Shown here piece by piece: positions 1 to 8,630 of a stretch of DNA of 64,000 nt. Made by a program: the position numbers and the translations under genes. The stretch's first letter is position 1, and each line of letters begins with the position of its first letter. Under the pieces are notes generated by a model. The model did no database searches. It was not told the origin of the DNA and saw only the letters and a list, made by a program, of their open reading frames with translations. Source of the DNA: Clostridium_AT stratigraminis (GTDB taxonomy: Bacteria > Bacillota > Clostridia > Clostridiales > Clostridiaceae); contig NZ_JBJHZZ010000006.1 of NCBI RefSeq assembly GCF_045310675.1, positions 62,001 through 126,000 of the forward strand, given 5' to 3'.

Positions 1-91
1 GACCTCTAGTAGCTAATCCTCCAAGTCCTATTACAATAACAATTGCTGAAATTGTAAACCACAGCCAGGTTTTTTCAATTATCTTTAGCAT
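1..91 (-). CDS. secF: SecF, protein translocase subunit (N-terminus only)
   Basis: Only the first 30 codons lie in the window; the gene runs off the left edge. The translation begins MLKIIEKTWLWFTISAIVIV, a short cytoplasmic lead followed by the first membrane helix, as in SecF. It begins one base after the stop of secD on the same strand, so the pair is translationally coupled. SecD and SecF together use the proton motive force to help SecYEG complete protein export. Identity rests on the SecD neighbour as much as on the short sequence. Confidence 0.85.
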   Translation of the reverse strand, partial: MLKIIEKTWLWFTISAIVIVIGLGGLATRG

Positions 92-92
92 T

Positions 93-1358
93 TTATTTCA
101 CACCCCTTCTCATGTCATGTACTCCGAATGTTCCAATAGTCCACTTTTTATTAAACCAGCCCATATTAACTGCAAGCTTAGTAATAGCCTTAGTGAAGGT
201 AATTGCAGTGAACATACTTAGAAGTACACCTATAATCAGGGTAAGAGCGAAGCCTTTAACTGTTCCGGATCCTAGAGAGTAAAGTACAATACCCGATATA
301 ACCGTAGTAAGATTTGAGTCTATTATTGATGACATAGCTCTGTGGAAACCTGCATCAATAGCTGACTTTGGCGATTTTCCAGCCTTCAGCTCTTCCTTGG
401 TTCTTTCAATTATGAGTACATTGGCATCTACCGCCATACCTACTGTAAGCAGGAAGCCTGCAATGCCTGAAAGGGTTAAAGTAGCTCCAATTAATGAGAA
501 AATAAGTAGTAATAATATCATGTAAAGTACTAGGGATATATTTGCTAAAAAACCTGGTACTCTATAATATAGAAGCATAAATAAAAATACTATTCCAATA
601 CCAACTTCTCCTGCCTTTATACTCTGAGGCATAGCATTGGCTCCAAGTGTTGGGCCAACAACATTAACAGAAGCTGTTTTTAAGGTTACAGGAAGTGCAC
701 CGGATTTTATTATACTGGCAGTGTTTTTAGCTTCAGTCAAATCCTTGCTTCCAGTAATTTGGGCCTTACCATCTGTAATAACTGCCTGAACTGTAGGGCT
801 GCTTATTAATTGATCATCCATATATATAGATATTGGCTGACCAATAAATTTTGCAGTTGCATCAGCAAACTTCTTAGTTCCGGAAGTATTTAATTCCAGG
901 CTTATAATTGGCTGACCAGTTTGATCTATCATAGCAGTTGCATCTTTTACATCATCCTTACCAGTTAAGATGTCAACATTATCTGGACCTTTGAATTTTA
1001 AAACACCGGGTTTCCCTATTGTGTCTATTACCTGCTTTGTATCAAACACACCAGGAATATCAATTCTTATTCTTGAACCTTCTTTAGAAATTGAAGTTTC
1101 ACTAACTCCCATTTTATTTATTCTTAGAGATAATAGTTCAATGGTTCTATCTAAATCCGCTTGAGATGGCTTGTTGCCTTGGATCTCCATAAGTGCAGAA
1201 ACACCGCCTTGAAGATCAAGCCCTCTGTTTATTGTTTCTGAAAATGGTTTTATCCTATAGTCACCAATTACAATACCCTTAATACCACTATAGGCTAAAA
1301 AGAAAATAACAAGAATAATAGCTAAAAATGTTGCTGTACTTTTCCCTTTTGATTTCAT
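93..1358 (-). CDS. secD: SecD, protein translocase subunit
   Basis: SecD is an RND-superfamily membrane protein that assists the late stages of Sec-dependent export. The 421-residue product has a membrane helix at about 10-30, the conserved GLDLQGG motif at 46-52 opening the extracytoplasmic domain, and a block of about five membrane helices from residue 250 to 400 containing the conserved stretch GMAVDANVLIIERTKEE. Length is normal for a clostridial SecD that is separate from SecF. A good sigma-A promoter lies just upstream (1405-1433), and a strong GGGGG-rich ribosome site precedes the ATG. It forms a two-gene unit with secF. Confidence 0.96.
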   Translation of the reverse strand: MKSKGKSTATFLAIILVIFFLAYSGIKGIVIGDYRIKPFSETINRGLDLQGGVSALMEIQGNKPSQADLDRTIELLSLRINKMGVSETSISKEGSRIRIDIPGVFDTKQVIDTIGKPGVLKFKGPDNVDILTGKDDVKDATAMIDQTGQPIISLELNTSGTKKFADATAKFIGQPISIYMDDQLISSPTVQAVITDGKAQITGSKDLTEAKNTASIIKSGALPVTLKTASVNVVGPTLGANAMPQSIKAGEVGIGIVFLFMLLYYRVPGFLANISLVLYMILLLLIFSLIGATLTLSGIAGFLLTVGMAVDANVLIIERTKEELKAGKSPKSAIDAGFHRAMSSIIDSNLTTVISGIVLYSLGSGTVKGFALTLIIGVLLSMFTAITFTKAITKLAVNMGWFNKKWTIGTFGVHDMRRGVK

Positions 1359-1404
1359 CTTTATCCCCCTTCGTATACTTTCATCGCTTACGCTGTTAGA
1401 GTTA

Positions 1405-1433
1405 ATTATATTACCTTTTCAAAATATAGTCAA
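1405..1433 (-). promoter_or_regulatory. Sigma-A promoter of secDF
   Basis: On the minus strand TTGACT (1428-1433) is followed after exactly 17 bases by TATAAT (1405-1410), about 47 bases before the secD start. This is close to the consensus, so secDF is transcribed separately from scfB. Confidence 0.8.
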
Positions 1434-1450
1434 CTTTGGTTAAATATGTC

Positions 1451-2806
1451 CTACTTTTGCATTTCCTTTGCCTTAAGAGCTATGGCACATTCTATTCTCT
1501 TTTTCTGCATCTTGCAGCCAAGTTCATAGGGAATATGAACATCGCCATTAAAGTTATAATTGTTGGCCTGGCAGCCGCCGCTGCAGTAAAATCTTGCCCA
1601 ACATTCCTTACATGTAGGTTTATTGTATATATGAGCCTTTTTAAAGGTGTCAGATATAGAACTATCATAGCCTTCTTCAAAAATGCTTCCCATTTTAAAA
1701 GCTTCATTTCCTACAAACTGATGGCAGGGGTAAATATCTCCATCTGGTGTTATGGCAAGATACTCATGTCCAGCTCCACAGCCTGATATTCTCTTATAGA
1801 CACAGGGTCCTCCTTGAAGATCAATGTTGAAATGATAAAACTTAAAGTTCTCATTAGCCTTACGTTTTTCCAGTAAGTAATCATATAGCTTATCATACTG
1901 GTTATAAATTTCTGGCAGGTCTTCTTCTCTTAAAGACAGCTCATGTTCAGAAGGGAGAACTACTGGTTCAACTGATACCTCATCAAAGCCTAAGTCTGCA
2001 AAGTGCTTTACGTCTTCAAAAAAGTCGGTATTTTCTCTTGTGAAAGTACCTCTAACATAATACTGCTTTGATTTATCTCTCTTTTCCACCATAGCCTTAA
2101 TCTTAGGAAGAATTTTGTCATAACTGCCACTGCCGTCCACTCTAATTCTTACCTTATCATTTACACTTTTTCTTCCATCAATACTCAATACTATATTTCC
2201 CATTTGCTTATCAATATATTCCATTATTTCATCATTAAGAAGCGTTGCATTTGTGGTCATAGTAAATCTGATGTTCTTATTATGTATTTTTTCCTGCTCT
2301 CTTGCATAATCCACAATTTCCTTTATAGTATTAAATACCATTAAAGGTTCTCCCCCAAAGAGGTCTATTTCAATATTTTTTCTAGGGCCGGAATTTTGGA
2401 TAACAAAATCTATTGCCTTCTTCCCAACTTCAGCAGTTATCAGCTTCCTGCAGCCTTTGTATTCACCCTCATCTGCAAAACAGTACTTGCATCTTAAATT
2501 GCAGTCATGGGCAACATTTAAGCAAAGGGCTTTTACAAAGGACTTGGATTTATCATTTAAGGCTATTTCCTCATAAAGGTCTTTTGTATATAAAAGCTCA
2601 TTATCAATAAGCTCTAAAAGCTCATTATATGCCTCTTCAACTTCTTCTTTAGAATATTTATTTAAACTTAAAACTTCTTCTTTTTCCTTTAGATTATTTT
2701 CATCTAATAGATCAAATACCAATTCATCAACAGCATGTACAACTCCTGAATTTACATCTATTACATAAAAATCATTTCCTTGAATAAATTTATGAACTAA
2801 TGACAA
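1451..2806 (-). CDS. scfB: ScfB, radical SAM maturase for the SCIFF peptide
   Basis: This is a 451-residue radical SAM/SPASM enzyme. An N-terminal region of about 85 residues resembles the RiPP leader-binding (RRE-like) part of these maturases. The radical SAM signature is CNLRCKYC (Cys102, Cys106, Cys109), which binds the SAM-cleaving 4Fe-4S cluster. The C-terminal third carries the auxiliary-cluster cysteines, including CGAG, CHQF, CKECWARFYCSGGC and a last CKM..C. The family is known to install thioether links between the cysteines of ScfA and other residues. The substrate gene scfA lies just upstream on the same strand, separated by a hairpin that probably lowers expression of the enzyme relative to the peptide. 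Confidence 0.93.
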   Translation of the reverse strand: MSLVHKFIQGNDFYVIDVNSGVVHAVDELVFDLLDENNLKEKEEVLSLNKYSKEEVEEAYNELLELIDNELLYTKDLYEEIALNDKSKSFVKALCLNVAHDCNLRCKYCFADEGEYKGCRKLITAEVGKKAIDFVIQNSGPRKNIEIDLFGGEPLMVFNTIKEIVDYAREQEKIHNKNIRFTMTTNATLLNDEIMEYIDKQMGNIVLSIDGRKSVNDKVRIRVDGSGSYDKILPKIKAMVEKRDKSKQYYVRGTFTRENTDFFEDVKHFADLGFDEVSVEPVVLPSEHELSLREEDLPEIYNQYDKLYDYLLEKRKANENFKFYHFNIDLQGGPCVYKRISGCGAGHEYLAITPDGDIYPCHQFVGNEAFKMGSIFEEGYDSSISDTFKKAHIYNKPTCKECWARFYCSGGCQANNYNFNGDVHIPYELGCKMQKKRIECAIALKAKEMQK

Positions 2807-2870
2807 TTGTTTTTCCTCCCACAGTATCTGTAAAATTATATATATTAATATTGCTTAATTATAAATATAA

Positions 2871-2892
2871 AGCAGTAACATTAGTTACTGCT
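2871..2892 (-). terminator. Hairpin between scfA and scfB
   Basis: Nine-base inverted repeat AGCAGTAAC / GTTACTGCT with a four-base loop, followed on the minus strand by a T-rich tract. It starts 11 bases after the scfA stop codon. It probably stabilises the short scfA message and partly ends transcription before scfB. Confidence 0.7.
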
Positions 2893-2902
2893 TGGTATTA
2901 TA

Positions 2903-3040
2903 TTAATTTTCGCAAGCTAAGTTAGCAACTGTACAAGAAGTTTTACATGCTGATTGACATGAATTTGCACATTCCTTGCAGCCAGGTTTCTTTAAGCTAT
3001 CCTTAATATTGCTTCTGTTTATTGTTGTGATATGTTTCAT
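2903..3040 (-). CDS. scfA: ScfA, six-cysteine (SCIFF) ranthipeptide precursor
   Basis: This gene of 45 codons is too short for normal ORF cut-offs. The peptide starts MKHITTINRSNIKDSLKKPG and its C-terminal half holds six cysteines at 21, 24, 28, 32, 36 and 43, matching the name six cysteines in forty-five residues. The N-terminal half is the leader recognised by the maturase. ScfB, encoded next, makes sulfur-to-carbon thioether bridges in the family (established for SCIFF/ranthipeptides). The ribosome site GGAGG lies 8 bases before ATG. An extended -10 promoter (3075-3083) lies upstream and a hairpin follows the stop. Ranthipeptides have been linked to population-density signalling in clostridia; the role here is not shown by the sequence. 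Confidence 0.95.
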   Translation of the reverse strand: MKHITTINRSNIKDSLKKPGCKECANSCQSACKTSCTVANLACEN

Positions 3041-3074
3041 TTCAATTCCTCCATTCCTAAATCATTCCATGAAA

Positions 3075-3083
3075 ATTATAACA
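3075..3083 (-). promoter_or_regulatory. Extended -10 promoter of scfA
   Basis: On the minus strand TGTTATAAT (TATAAT at 3075-3080) carries the TG of an extended -10 element, about 35 bases before the scfA start. No good -35 box is seen, which is usual for this promoter class. Confidence 0.55.
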
Positions 3084-3108
3084 TAGATATAATGCAAAAT
3101 AAAGTGTT

Positions 3109-3477
3109 TTATAGATTTATTCCAAGCATTCCTGAGAGTATTCCTGTTACTAAAGCCAGCATTACCCTCCATAGATCACGCATGTTTATTGCTTCTTTAC
3201 CCCAAACAAAAGTAGCTATGTAAATTATTAAAATATATAAAACAGAAGTTAAAAGACCAACTAACCATCCTCTGCTACCTATTTTCTTTGCCGAATAAAT
3301 TGAAGCGTATATAATACTTATCATGCTTGTAAGCAAAATGCATATTGATAACGCACTTTCCCCTATGCTGCTGTAGGTCTGAATTAAGGCCAGTAAAAAT
3401 GCAATTACTAAAGTTACAATTAAGCCTCTTAACACACCTTTTCCTATGTACACGTAATTCTTTTTGTTTTCTTCCAA
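3109..3477 (-). CDS. TIGR04086-type small membrane protein
   Basis: The 122-residue protein has four predicted membrane helices and a short charged N-terminus (MEENKKNYVYIGKG). It sits between yajC and scfA, where clostridia carry the uncharacterised TIGR04086 family. I place the start at TTG 3477: GGAGG (3489-3493) ends 11 bases upstream, and the first in-frame ATG (3510) lies inside the yajC terminator hairpin. No enzyme motif is seen. The constant place next to yajC hints at a link to membrane protein export, but this is inference. Confidence 0.75.
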   Translation of the reverse strand: MEENKKNYVYIGKGVLRGLIVTLVIAFLLALIQTYSSIGESALSICILLTSMISIIYASIYSAKKIGSRGWLVGLLTSVLYILIIYIATFVWGKEAINMRDLWRVMLALVTGILSGMLGINL

Positions 3478-3503
3478 AATAGTCAGCACCTCCAAAAAAT
3501 AAT

Positions 3504-3554
3504 AAAACATCTCTTTTATACATACTATTATGTATGTAAGAAGGAGATGTTTTA
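3504..3554 (-). terminator. Terminator of yajC operon
   Basis: Long hairpin with outer arms ATAAAACATCTC / GAGATGTTTTAT and an inner ATACATA / TGTATGT arm, overlapping the yajC stop codon and followed on the minus strand by a T-rich run. It ends the ruv-queA-tgt-yajC transcript before the TIGR04086 gene. Confidence 0.75.
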
Positions 3555-3557
3555 TGA

Positions 3558-3860
3558 TTAATTTTCTTTAGTTTCTACAGCTTCTGGTTCTCTTGAACTC
3601 ATAACATGAGAAATACCATTTTTGTCTAATTTAATTCTTACTCTATCTGGTCCAGTTTCTAGGATTACAAATTTATCTTGTATAGTTACTATTTTACCAA
3701 TAATACCACCACGACTTGCAATCTCATCGTTGACTTTAAGACCGCCTAGCATTGAACTATACTTCTTTTTTCTTCTGTTTTCTGGAACCAATATAAAAAG
3801 ATAAAAAAGAGCTATCATTATAACAAAATACATTATAGGTGATTGTAATATGCTTGCCAT
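3558..3860 (-). CDS. yajC: YajC, preprotein translocase auxiliary subunit
   Basis: A 100-residue protein with one N-terminal membrane helix (about 8-26) ending in the family motif LVPENRRKKK, then a basic cytoplasmic domain with GDEV-like KVNDEIASRGGIIGKI. YajC associates with SecDF in the export machinery. It follows tgt on the same strand, the classical tgt-yajC order, whereas secDF is about 2.2 kb further downstream. Ribosome site AAAGGAGG precedes ATG. A strong hairpin at its stop ends the unit. Confidence 0.95.
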   Translation of the reverse strand: MASILQSPIMYFVIMIALFYLFILVPENRRKKKYSSMLGGLKVNDEIASRGGIIGKIVTIQDKFVILETGPDRVRIKLDKNGISHVMSSREPEAVETKEN

Positions 3861-3922
3861 ATTAACCCTCCTTTCTAATACATAATTATATCAAGCTTAA
3901 CGCTTAATGCAAATATAAAGAA

Positions 3923-5059
3923 TTACTTGTTTTTGCCCATTGACCACTCTGAAAGCTTCTTCTCTTTAAATTCTTCAAAATAATCTCCATCAATGGCATT
4001 ACGTATATCTTCCATAAGCTTATTGTAAAAGTATAAGTTATGTAAAACACATAGTCTCATAGCTAGCATTTCTTTAGCCTTAAATAGATGTCTAATGTAG
4101 GCCCTTGAGTAGTATCTGCAGGCAGGACAGTTACAGCCTTCATCAATAGGACTTTTATCGAGTTCAAATTGTGCATTCATTATATTTATTTTACCATATT
4201 TAGTAAAGACATGTCCATGCCTTCCATTTCTTGCAGGCAGAACACAATCAAAGAAGTCTACTCCCCTTGCTACAGCCTCCAAAATATTTTCCGGAGTTCC
4301 TACCCCCATTAAATATATTGGTTTATCCTGTGGAAGGTATGGTACTACAGCATCAATTATTCTATACATCTCTTCGTGACTTTCCCCTACTGCAAGGCCC
4401 CCAATAGCATAACCATCTAAATTCATTTTTGAAATAGTCTTGGCATGGTCAATTCTTATATCCTCATAAACTCCACCTTGGTTTATACCAAAGAGCATCT
4501 GCTCTTTATTAATGGTATCAGGAAGTGAATTTAGCCTATCTAATTCAAACTTGCACCTCTCAAGCCACCTTGTAGTTCTATTAACAGAGTTTATAACATA
4601 ATCCTTAGGAGATGGATTTGGAATGCACTCATCAAAGGCCATTGCTATGGTAGAGGCTAAATTGCTTTGTATCTGCATGCTTTCCTCTGGCCCCATAAAA
4701 ATTTTTCTGCCATCTATATGTGAGCTGAAATAAACTCCTTCTTCCTTAATCTTTCTAATGTCAGCTAGTGAAAATACCTGAAATCCACCTGAGTCCGTAA
4801 GAATTGGTTTATCCCAATTCATAAACTCATGAAGCCCGCCTAATTTATTTACTACCTTATCTCCAGGTCTTAAATGAAGATGATAGGTGTTAGAAAGTTC
4901 AACCTGACAGTTTATTTCTTTAAGGTCCATAGAGGATACGGCACCCTTTATTGCAGCTAATGTTCCTACATTCATAAATACCGGAGTTTGAATAGTTCCA
5001 TGAGGTGTAACAAATTCACCCCTTCTCACCTTGCCGCTTTTTTTAAGTAATTTATACAA
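3923..5059 (-). CDS. tgt: tRNA-guanine transglycosylase
   Basis: Tgt swaps the wobble guanine of GUN-anticodon tRNAs for the queuosine precursor preQ1. The sequence shows the nucleophile and substrate region DSGGFQVFSL, the GGLAVGE loop and the C-terminal zinc site CNCPACRYYSRAYIRHL (CxC..C..H). I prefer TTG at 5059 (378 residues, starting MYKLLKKSGK): AAGGA lies about 10 bases upstream, while the earlier GTG at 5068 nearly abuts that site. It is 21 bases downstream of queA, the next enzyme of the same pathway, and upstream of yajC. Confidence 0.96.
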   Translation of the reverse strand: MYKLLKKSGKVRRGEFVTPHGTIQTPVFMNVGTLAAIKGAVSSMDLKEINCQVELSNTYHLHLRPGDKVVNKLGGLHEFMNWDKPILTDSGGFQVFSLADIRKIKEEGVYFSSHIDGRKIFMGPEESMQIQSNLASTIAMAFDECIPNPSPKDYVINSVNRTTRWLERCKFELDRLNSLPDTINKEQMLFGINQGGVYEDIRIDHAKTISKMNLDGYAIGGLAVGESHEEMYRIIDAVVPYLPQDKPIYLMGVGTPENILEAVARGVDFFDCVLPARNGRHGHVFTKYGKINIMNAQFELDKSPIDEGCNCPACRYYSRAYIRHLFKAKEMLAMRLCVLHNLYFYNKLMEDIRNAIDGDYFEEFKEKKLSEWSMGKNK

Positions 5060-5080
5060 GTAATACACATCCTTTGATTA

Positions 5081-6106
5081 TTATTTAAGAAACATAGCAT
5101 CCCCAAAGCTAAAAAATCTATATTTATTTTCTACTGCTTCATTATAGGCCTTCATAATTATATCCCTGCTTGAAAATGCACTTACAAGCATTATTAAAGT
5201 TGATTCCGGCAGATGAAAATTAGTAATAAGTGCATCTACTATCTTAAACTTATATCCTGGGTAAATAAATATATCTGTCCACCCTGACTGCTCTCTAACT
5301 CTTCCATTTTTATCGGCTATGGTTTCAAGGGTCCTGTTTGAAGTGGTTCCTACAGCTATTACCCTTTTACCACTTTCTTTTGCCTTATTTATAACATCTG
5401 CAGTTTCCTTATTCATTACGTAGTACTCAGAATGCATAGTGTGTTCTTCTACCTTATCACTTTTTACTGGCCTAAAGGTTCCTAGTCCAACATGCAGTGT
5501 AATAAAGGCTAAATTAACACCCTTCTCTCTTATTTTATCCATTAATTCTTCAGTAAAATGAAGTCCTGCAGTTGGTGCTGCAGCTGAGCCTACTTCTCTT
5601 GAATATACTGTCTGATATCTTTCCTTATCAACAAGCTTTTCCTTTATGTAAGGAGGAAGGGGCATTTGGCCAAGTCTATCTAATACTTCCTCAAATATTC
5701 CTTCGTAAGTAAACTTAACTATTCTATTTCCTTCTTTTCCTATATCAATAATCTCTGCTTTTAATTCTCCATTTCCAAATTCAAAGATGGTCCCTATTTT
5801 AGCCTTCTTCCCTGGCTTTACTAAAGTTTCATAGGTATTTATATTTATTCTTCTAAGGAGTAGTAATTCAATTTTACCTCCAGAGCCCTGTTTTGAACCA
5901 ATAAGCCTTGCAGGCATAACTCTTGTATCATTAAGTACTAAACAGTCTCCTGAATTTAAATAATCTATTATATCTTTAAATATCTTATGATGAATTTCAC
6001 CAGTATTTTTATCAACAGCCATTAGTCTGGATTCGTCTCTTTTTTCAATTGGATGCTGTGCAATTAATTCTTCAGGTAAATCAAAATAAAAATCTTTTAC
6101 TTCCAA
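5081..6106 (-). CDS. queA: S-adenosylmethionine:tRNA ribosyltransferase-isomerase
   Basis: QueA transfers the ribosyl group of SAM to 7-aminomethyl-deazaguanine in tRNA, giving epoxyqueuosine. The protein has the family hallmarks DFYFDLPEELIAQHP at the N-terminus, SGDCLVLNDTRVMPARL, GSAAAPTAGLHFT and the C-terminal ALITNFHLPESTLIMLVSAF. The start is probably TTG at 6106 (341 residues), five bases after AAGGTGG; the GTG at 6115 sits inside that ribosome site. It lies between ruvB and tgt on the same strand. Confidence 0.96.
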   Translation of the reverse strand: MEVKDFYFDLPEELIAQHPIEKRDESRLMAVDKNTGEIHHKIFKDIIDYLNSGDCLVLNDTRVMPARLIGSKQGSGGKIELLLLRRININTYETLVKPGKKAKIGTIFEFGNGELKAEIIDIGKEGNRIVKFTYEGIFEEVLDRLGQMPLPPYIKEKLVDKERYQTVYSREVGSAAAPTAGLHFTEELMDKIREKGVNLAFITLHVGLGTFRPVKSDKVEEHTMHSEYYVMNKETADVINKAKESGKRVIAVGTTSNRTLETIADKNGRVREQSGWTDIFIYPGYKFKIVDALITNFHLPESTLIMLVSAFSSRDIIMKAYNEAVENKYRFFSFGDAMFLK

Positions 6107-6199
6107 AACTGCCACCTTCTCATATGTAAATTGTTACGCCAAAATCAATATAAACTTAAATAAATAATAGTATATATAGACTTTGTGCATATCTGTATT

Positions 6200-7231
6200 C
6201 TATTTATCAAACATTGAATATTGCTCCATTGATTGCTTATTTCTGCTTCTATTTAAGTGTTTATAAGCTTTATCAGTTGCCATTCTTCCTCTTGGGGTTC
6301 TGATAATAAAGCCCTTTTGAAGTAAATAAGGTTCATAAACACCTTCTATGGTATCTAACTCTTCTCCGACGAAGTAGGAAAGAGTTTCTAGTCCTACAGG
6401 TCCTCCATTAAAATTATCTACTATGGCTTCAAGTATTCTGTTGTCAAGTCTATCAAAGCCTTGAGTATCAATTTCTAAAAGTTCTAAAGCTGCTTTTGCA
6501 ATACTAAGGTTAATTAAGCCATTACCTTTTACATCAGAATAATCTCTCACTCTTTTTAAAAGCCTGTTTGCTATTCTTGGAGTGCCTCTTGAACGCCTTG
6601 CAATCTCTAAGGCAGCATCATCATCAATTTCCGTCTCCAGTATTTTTGCAGACCTTGTTATTATTTCTTTAAGCTCAGCATCCTCATAAAATTCCATTGA
6701 ACATAAGACACCGAACCTATCCCTTAAAGGGGCTGTTAACAGACCTACCCTTGTTGTTGCACCAATAAGAGTAAACTTAGGCAAATCTATTCTAATAGAT
6801 TTTGCTGCGGCGCCCTTTCCTATAACAATATCAAGGGCATTGTCTTCCATTGCAGGATATAGTATTTCTTCTACAGCTCTATTTAGTCTGTGTATTTCAT
6901 CTATAAAAAAAACATCATTATCATTTAAGCTAGTTAGTATTGCTGCCAAATCACCAGCTCGTTCTATAGCTGGGCCAGAGGTTATCTTTAAGCTTCCCTT
7001 CATTTCTCTAGCAATAATATTGGCTAAAGTTGTTTTTCCAAGTCCTGGAGGACCATATAGAAGGACATGGTCCAGTGCCTCACTTCTAAGCTTAGCAGCT
7101 TCAATAAATATATTAAGCTTTTCCTTTACCTTACTTTGGCCAATATATTCTCGTAAATTCTTCGGTCTCAAACTATATTCAATATCATTATCTTCTTCTA
7201 TATTTACCCCTGTAATAATTCTTTCTTCCAT
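6200..7231 (-). CDS. ruvB: RuvB, Holliday junction branch migration ATPase
   Basis: RuvB is the AAA+ motor that, with RuvA, drives branch migration of Holliday junctions. The 343 residues contain Walker A GPPGLGKTT (60-68), Walker B FFIDEIHRL, the sensor region IGATTRVGLLTAPLRDRFG and the C-terminal winged-helix domain ending in a TPRGR motif. AAGGAGA precedes the ATG by a normal gap. It follows ruvA by 13 bases. RuvC is not in the window, as usual for Firmicutes, which use RecU or similar. Confidence 0.98.
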   Translation of the reverse strand: MEERIITGVNIEEDNDIEYSLRPKNLREYIGQSKVKEKLNIFIEAAKLRSEALDHVLLYGPPGLGKTTLANIIAREMKGSLKITSGPAIERAGDLAAILTSLNDNDVFFIDEIHRLNRAVEEILYPAMEDNALDIVIGKGAAAKSIRIDLPKFTLIGATTRVGLLTAPLRDRFGVLCSMEFYEDAELKEIITRSAKILETEIDDDAALEIARRSRGTPRIANRLLKRVRDYSDVKGNGLINLSIAKAALELLEIDTQGFDRLDNRILEAIVDNFNGGPVGLETLSYFVGEELDTIEGVYEPYLLQKGFIIRTPRGRMATDKAYKHLNRSRNKQSMEQYSMFDK

Positions 7232-7244
7232 AAAGCAAATCTCC

Positions 7245-7838
7245 TTAGCCTAAAAGTTGTTTTAGACTGTTTTTAATAATAAGTTCCACAGCTTCCTCTT
7301 TATTAACCTTCTTTAAGGCAGCTGATGCTTCTTTTTCAGAATAGCCTAGTGAAATTAGAGCTTCAAGTGCTTCATTGATTTTATTATCTTCATCAATTAC
7401 TGCAGCTCCACTGCTGCTATTTACGGCATCCTTATCTCCCTTTAACTTATCTTTCAATTCTAAAATAATCCTTTGAGCTGTTTTCTTGCCTATACCAGGT
7501 GCTCTAGTTAAGTTCTTTTCATCTCCAGTTAAAATAGCATATTTTAAGTTATTTACACTGCTTATCGACAATAAGGATAGTGAAGCCTTAGCCCCTACCC
7601 CATTAATACCAAGAAGCAGATTAAACATTGTAAGTTCGTCTCTTGTTAGAAAGCCGTAAAGGCCTATAAAATCTTCCCTTACTAATTGCTGAATATATAA
7701 AGTAACTGTATCCTTTATTCCAGGCATATTGGCCAAAGTAGTACCGGAAGTAAAAATTTTATAACCTATATTATTATTTTCTAGGACTATGTAATCTTTA
7801 TAAACTCCTACAAAAACACCTTTTATATAATCGTACAA
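7245..7838 (-). CDS. ruvA: RuvA, Holliday junction DNA-binding subunit
   Basis: RuvA forms the tetramer that grips the four-way junction and loads RuvB. The 197-residue protein has the N-terminal OB-fold (MYDYIKGVFVGVYKDYIVLE), two helix-hairpin-helix motifs (GINGVGAKASLSLLS and APGIGKKTAQRIILELKDK) and the C-terminal RuvB-binding domain (EALISLGYSEKEASAALKKV). The start codon is TTG, with GGAAGGA 9-10 bases upstream. A promoter at 7870-7898 serves ruvAB. Confidence 0.97.
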   Translation of the reverse strand: MYDYIKGVFVGVYKDYIVLENNNIGYKIFTSGTTLANMPGIKDTVTLYIQQLVREDFIGLYGFLTRDELTMFNLLLGINGVGAKASLSLLSISSVNNLKYAILTGDEKNLTRAPGIGKKTAQRIILELKDKLKGDKDAVNSSSGAAVIDEDNKINEALEALISLGYSEKEASAALKKVNKEEAVELIIKNSLKQLLG

Positions 7839-7869
7839 CTTAATTCATCCTTCCAAAAAAGCAAAAATA

Positions 7870-7898
7870 ATATAATTCATATATTACTTTACCATCAA
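7870..7898 (-). promoter_or_regulatory. Sigma-A promoter of ruvAB operon
   Basis: Minus-strand TTGATG (7893-7898), 17-base spacer, TTATAT (7870-7875), about 32 bases before the ruvA start and just after the terminator of the upstream gene. Confidence 0.55.
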
Positions 7899-7922
7899 CT
7901 AAGTTTTTATTCAATAAAAAAA

Positions 7923-7949
7923 CTTGGGTTAAGAGTTAAACTCCCCAAG
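7923..7949 (-). terminator. Terminator of BofC-like gene
   Basis: Hairpin CTTGGG..CTC / GAG..CCCAAG overlapping the stop codon at 7929, followed on the minus strand by seven T residues. A clear intrinsic terminator. Confidence 0.85.
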
Positions 7950-8510
7950 TTTTTCTTCAGCTTCTTCTCTTGTATTAAACTGAAAGCTCTTACTTCCTTT
8001 TACAAGAAGATTATAGTCTCCTTGTGTAGGAACCTTAATATTAGTAATATCAGAATCTTCATTTTCTATATATAAGTTGCTATTAGCATCAGTTTTAAAT
8101 ATTGCAAAACAGTTTCCATTAACTCCTAAAATATACTTATTAGGAGCATAGGCATTTACCTTTTTAAGCAGTACTGCTTCAGTTTTTGTAATATTTTCAA
8201 CCTCATAGCCTTGAGCTTCTAATTGTTCCTTAGTTTTTCCTGCAAAATCTGAAGTGATCATTTCTCTGCTGTCAATGTCACCGCTTTTTTCATACTCTAT
8301 TTTAAGTATAACCTTTGCGTTTTGTGAGATAACACTTTCAGTATTTGAGTTTAAGGTTAATTTATCTATATCGCTAGCTGACTGAAGGCCCTGTCCTCTG
8401 TTATTTAAAGAAGTTAATTTTTTAAAACCGATATTATAACTTATATAAAATATACCTATAAGAATAAATGTCATTACAATGACTAATAATGAAATCTTTT
8501 TCTTAGACAT
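7929..8510 (-). CDS. BofC C-terminal-domain-like membrane protein
   Basis: A 193-residue protein with one N-terminal membrane helix (about 6-27), so the rest is probably outside the cell or in the intermembrane space of the forespore. The C-terminal part (VILKIEYEKSGD...LGVNGNCFAIFKTDANSNLYI) resembles the BofC domain described for the sporulation checkpoint protein of Bacillus, including a region ending in a plausible surface-sensing strand. The position upstream of ruvA is typical of clostridial genomes, where it is annotated this way. AGGAGG lies before ATG. Assignment is by recall of family pattern, so moderate. Confidence 0.55.
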   Translation of the reverse strand: MSKKKISLLVIVMTFILIGIFYISYNIGFKKLTSLNNRGQGLQSASDIDKLTLNSNTESVISQNAKVILKIEYEKSGDIDSREMITSDFAGKTKEQLEAQGYEVENITKTEAVLLKKVNAYAPNKYILGVNGNCFAIFKTDANSNLYIENEDSDITNIKVPTQGDYNLLVKGSKSFQFNTREEAEEKLGEFNS

Positions 8511-8630
8511 AATATCCTCCTATTTTATTACAAAAGATAAACATCTTTTTATTTAACAGGTATTATGTCCACAAATAAACTATTTATACATTTTATAGAT
8601 AATTTAAATTATATTTAGTATTATGCTTGT

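Noticed and set aside
970..1164. Plus-strand open frame opposite secD
   Set aside because: It is antisense to a conserved gene and has no ribosome site.
6840..7253. Long plus-strand open frame opposite ruvB
   Set aside because: It is the shadow of the RuvB reading frame, rich in Ser and Leu in the usual antisense way, and RuvB is certain.
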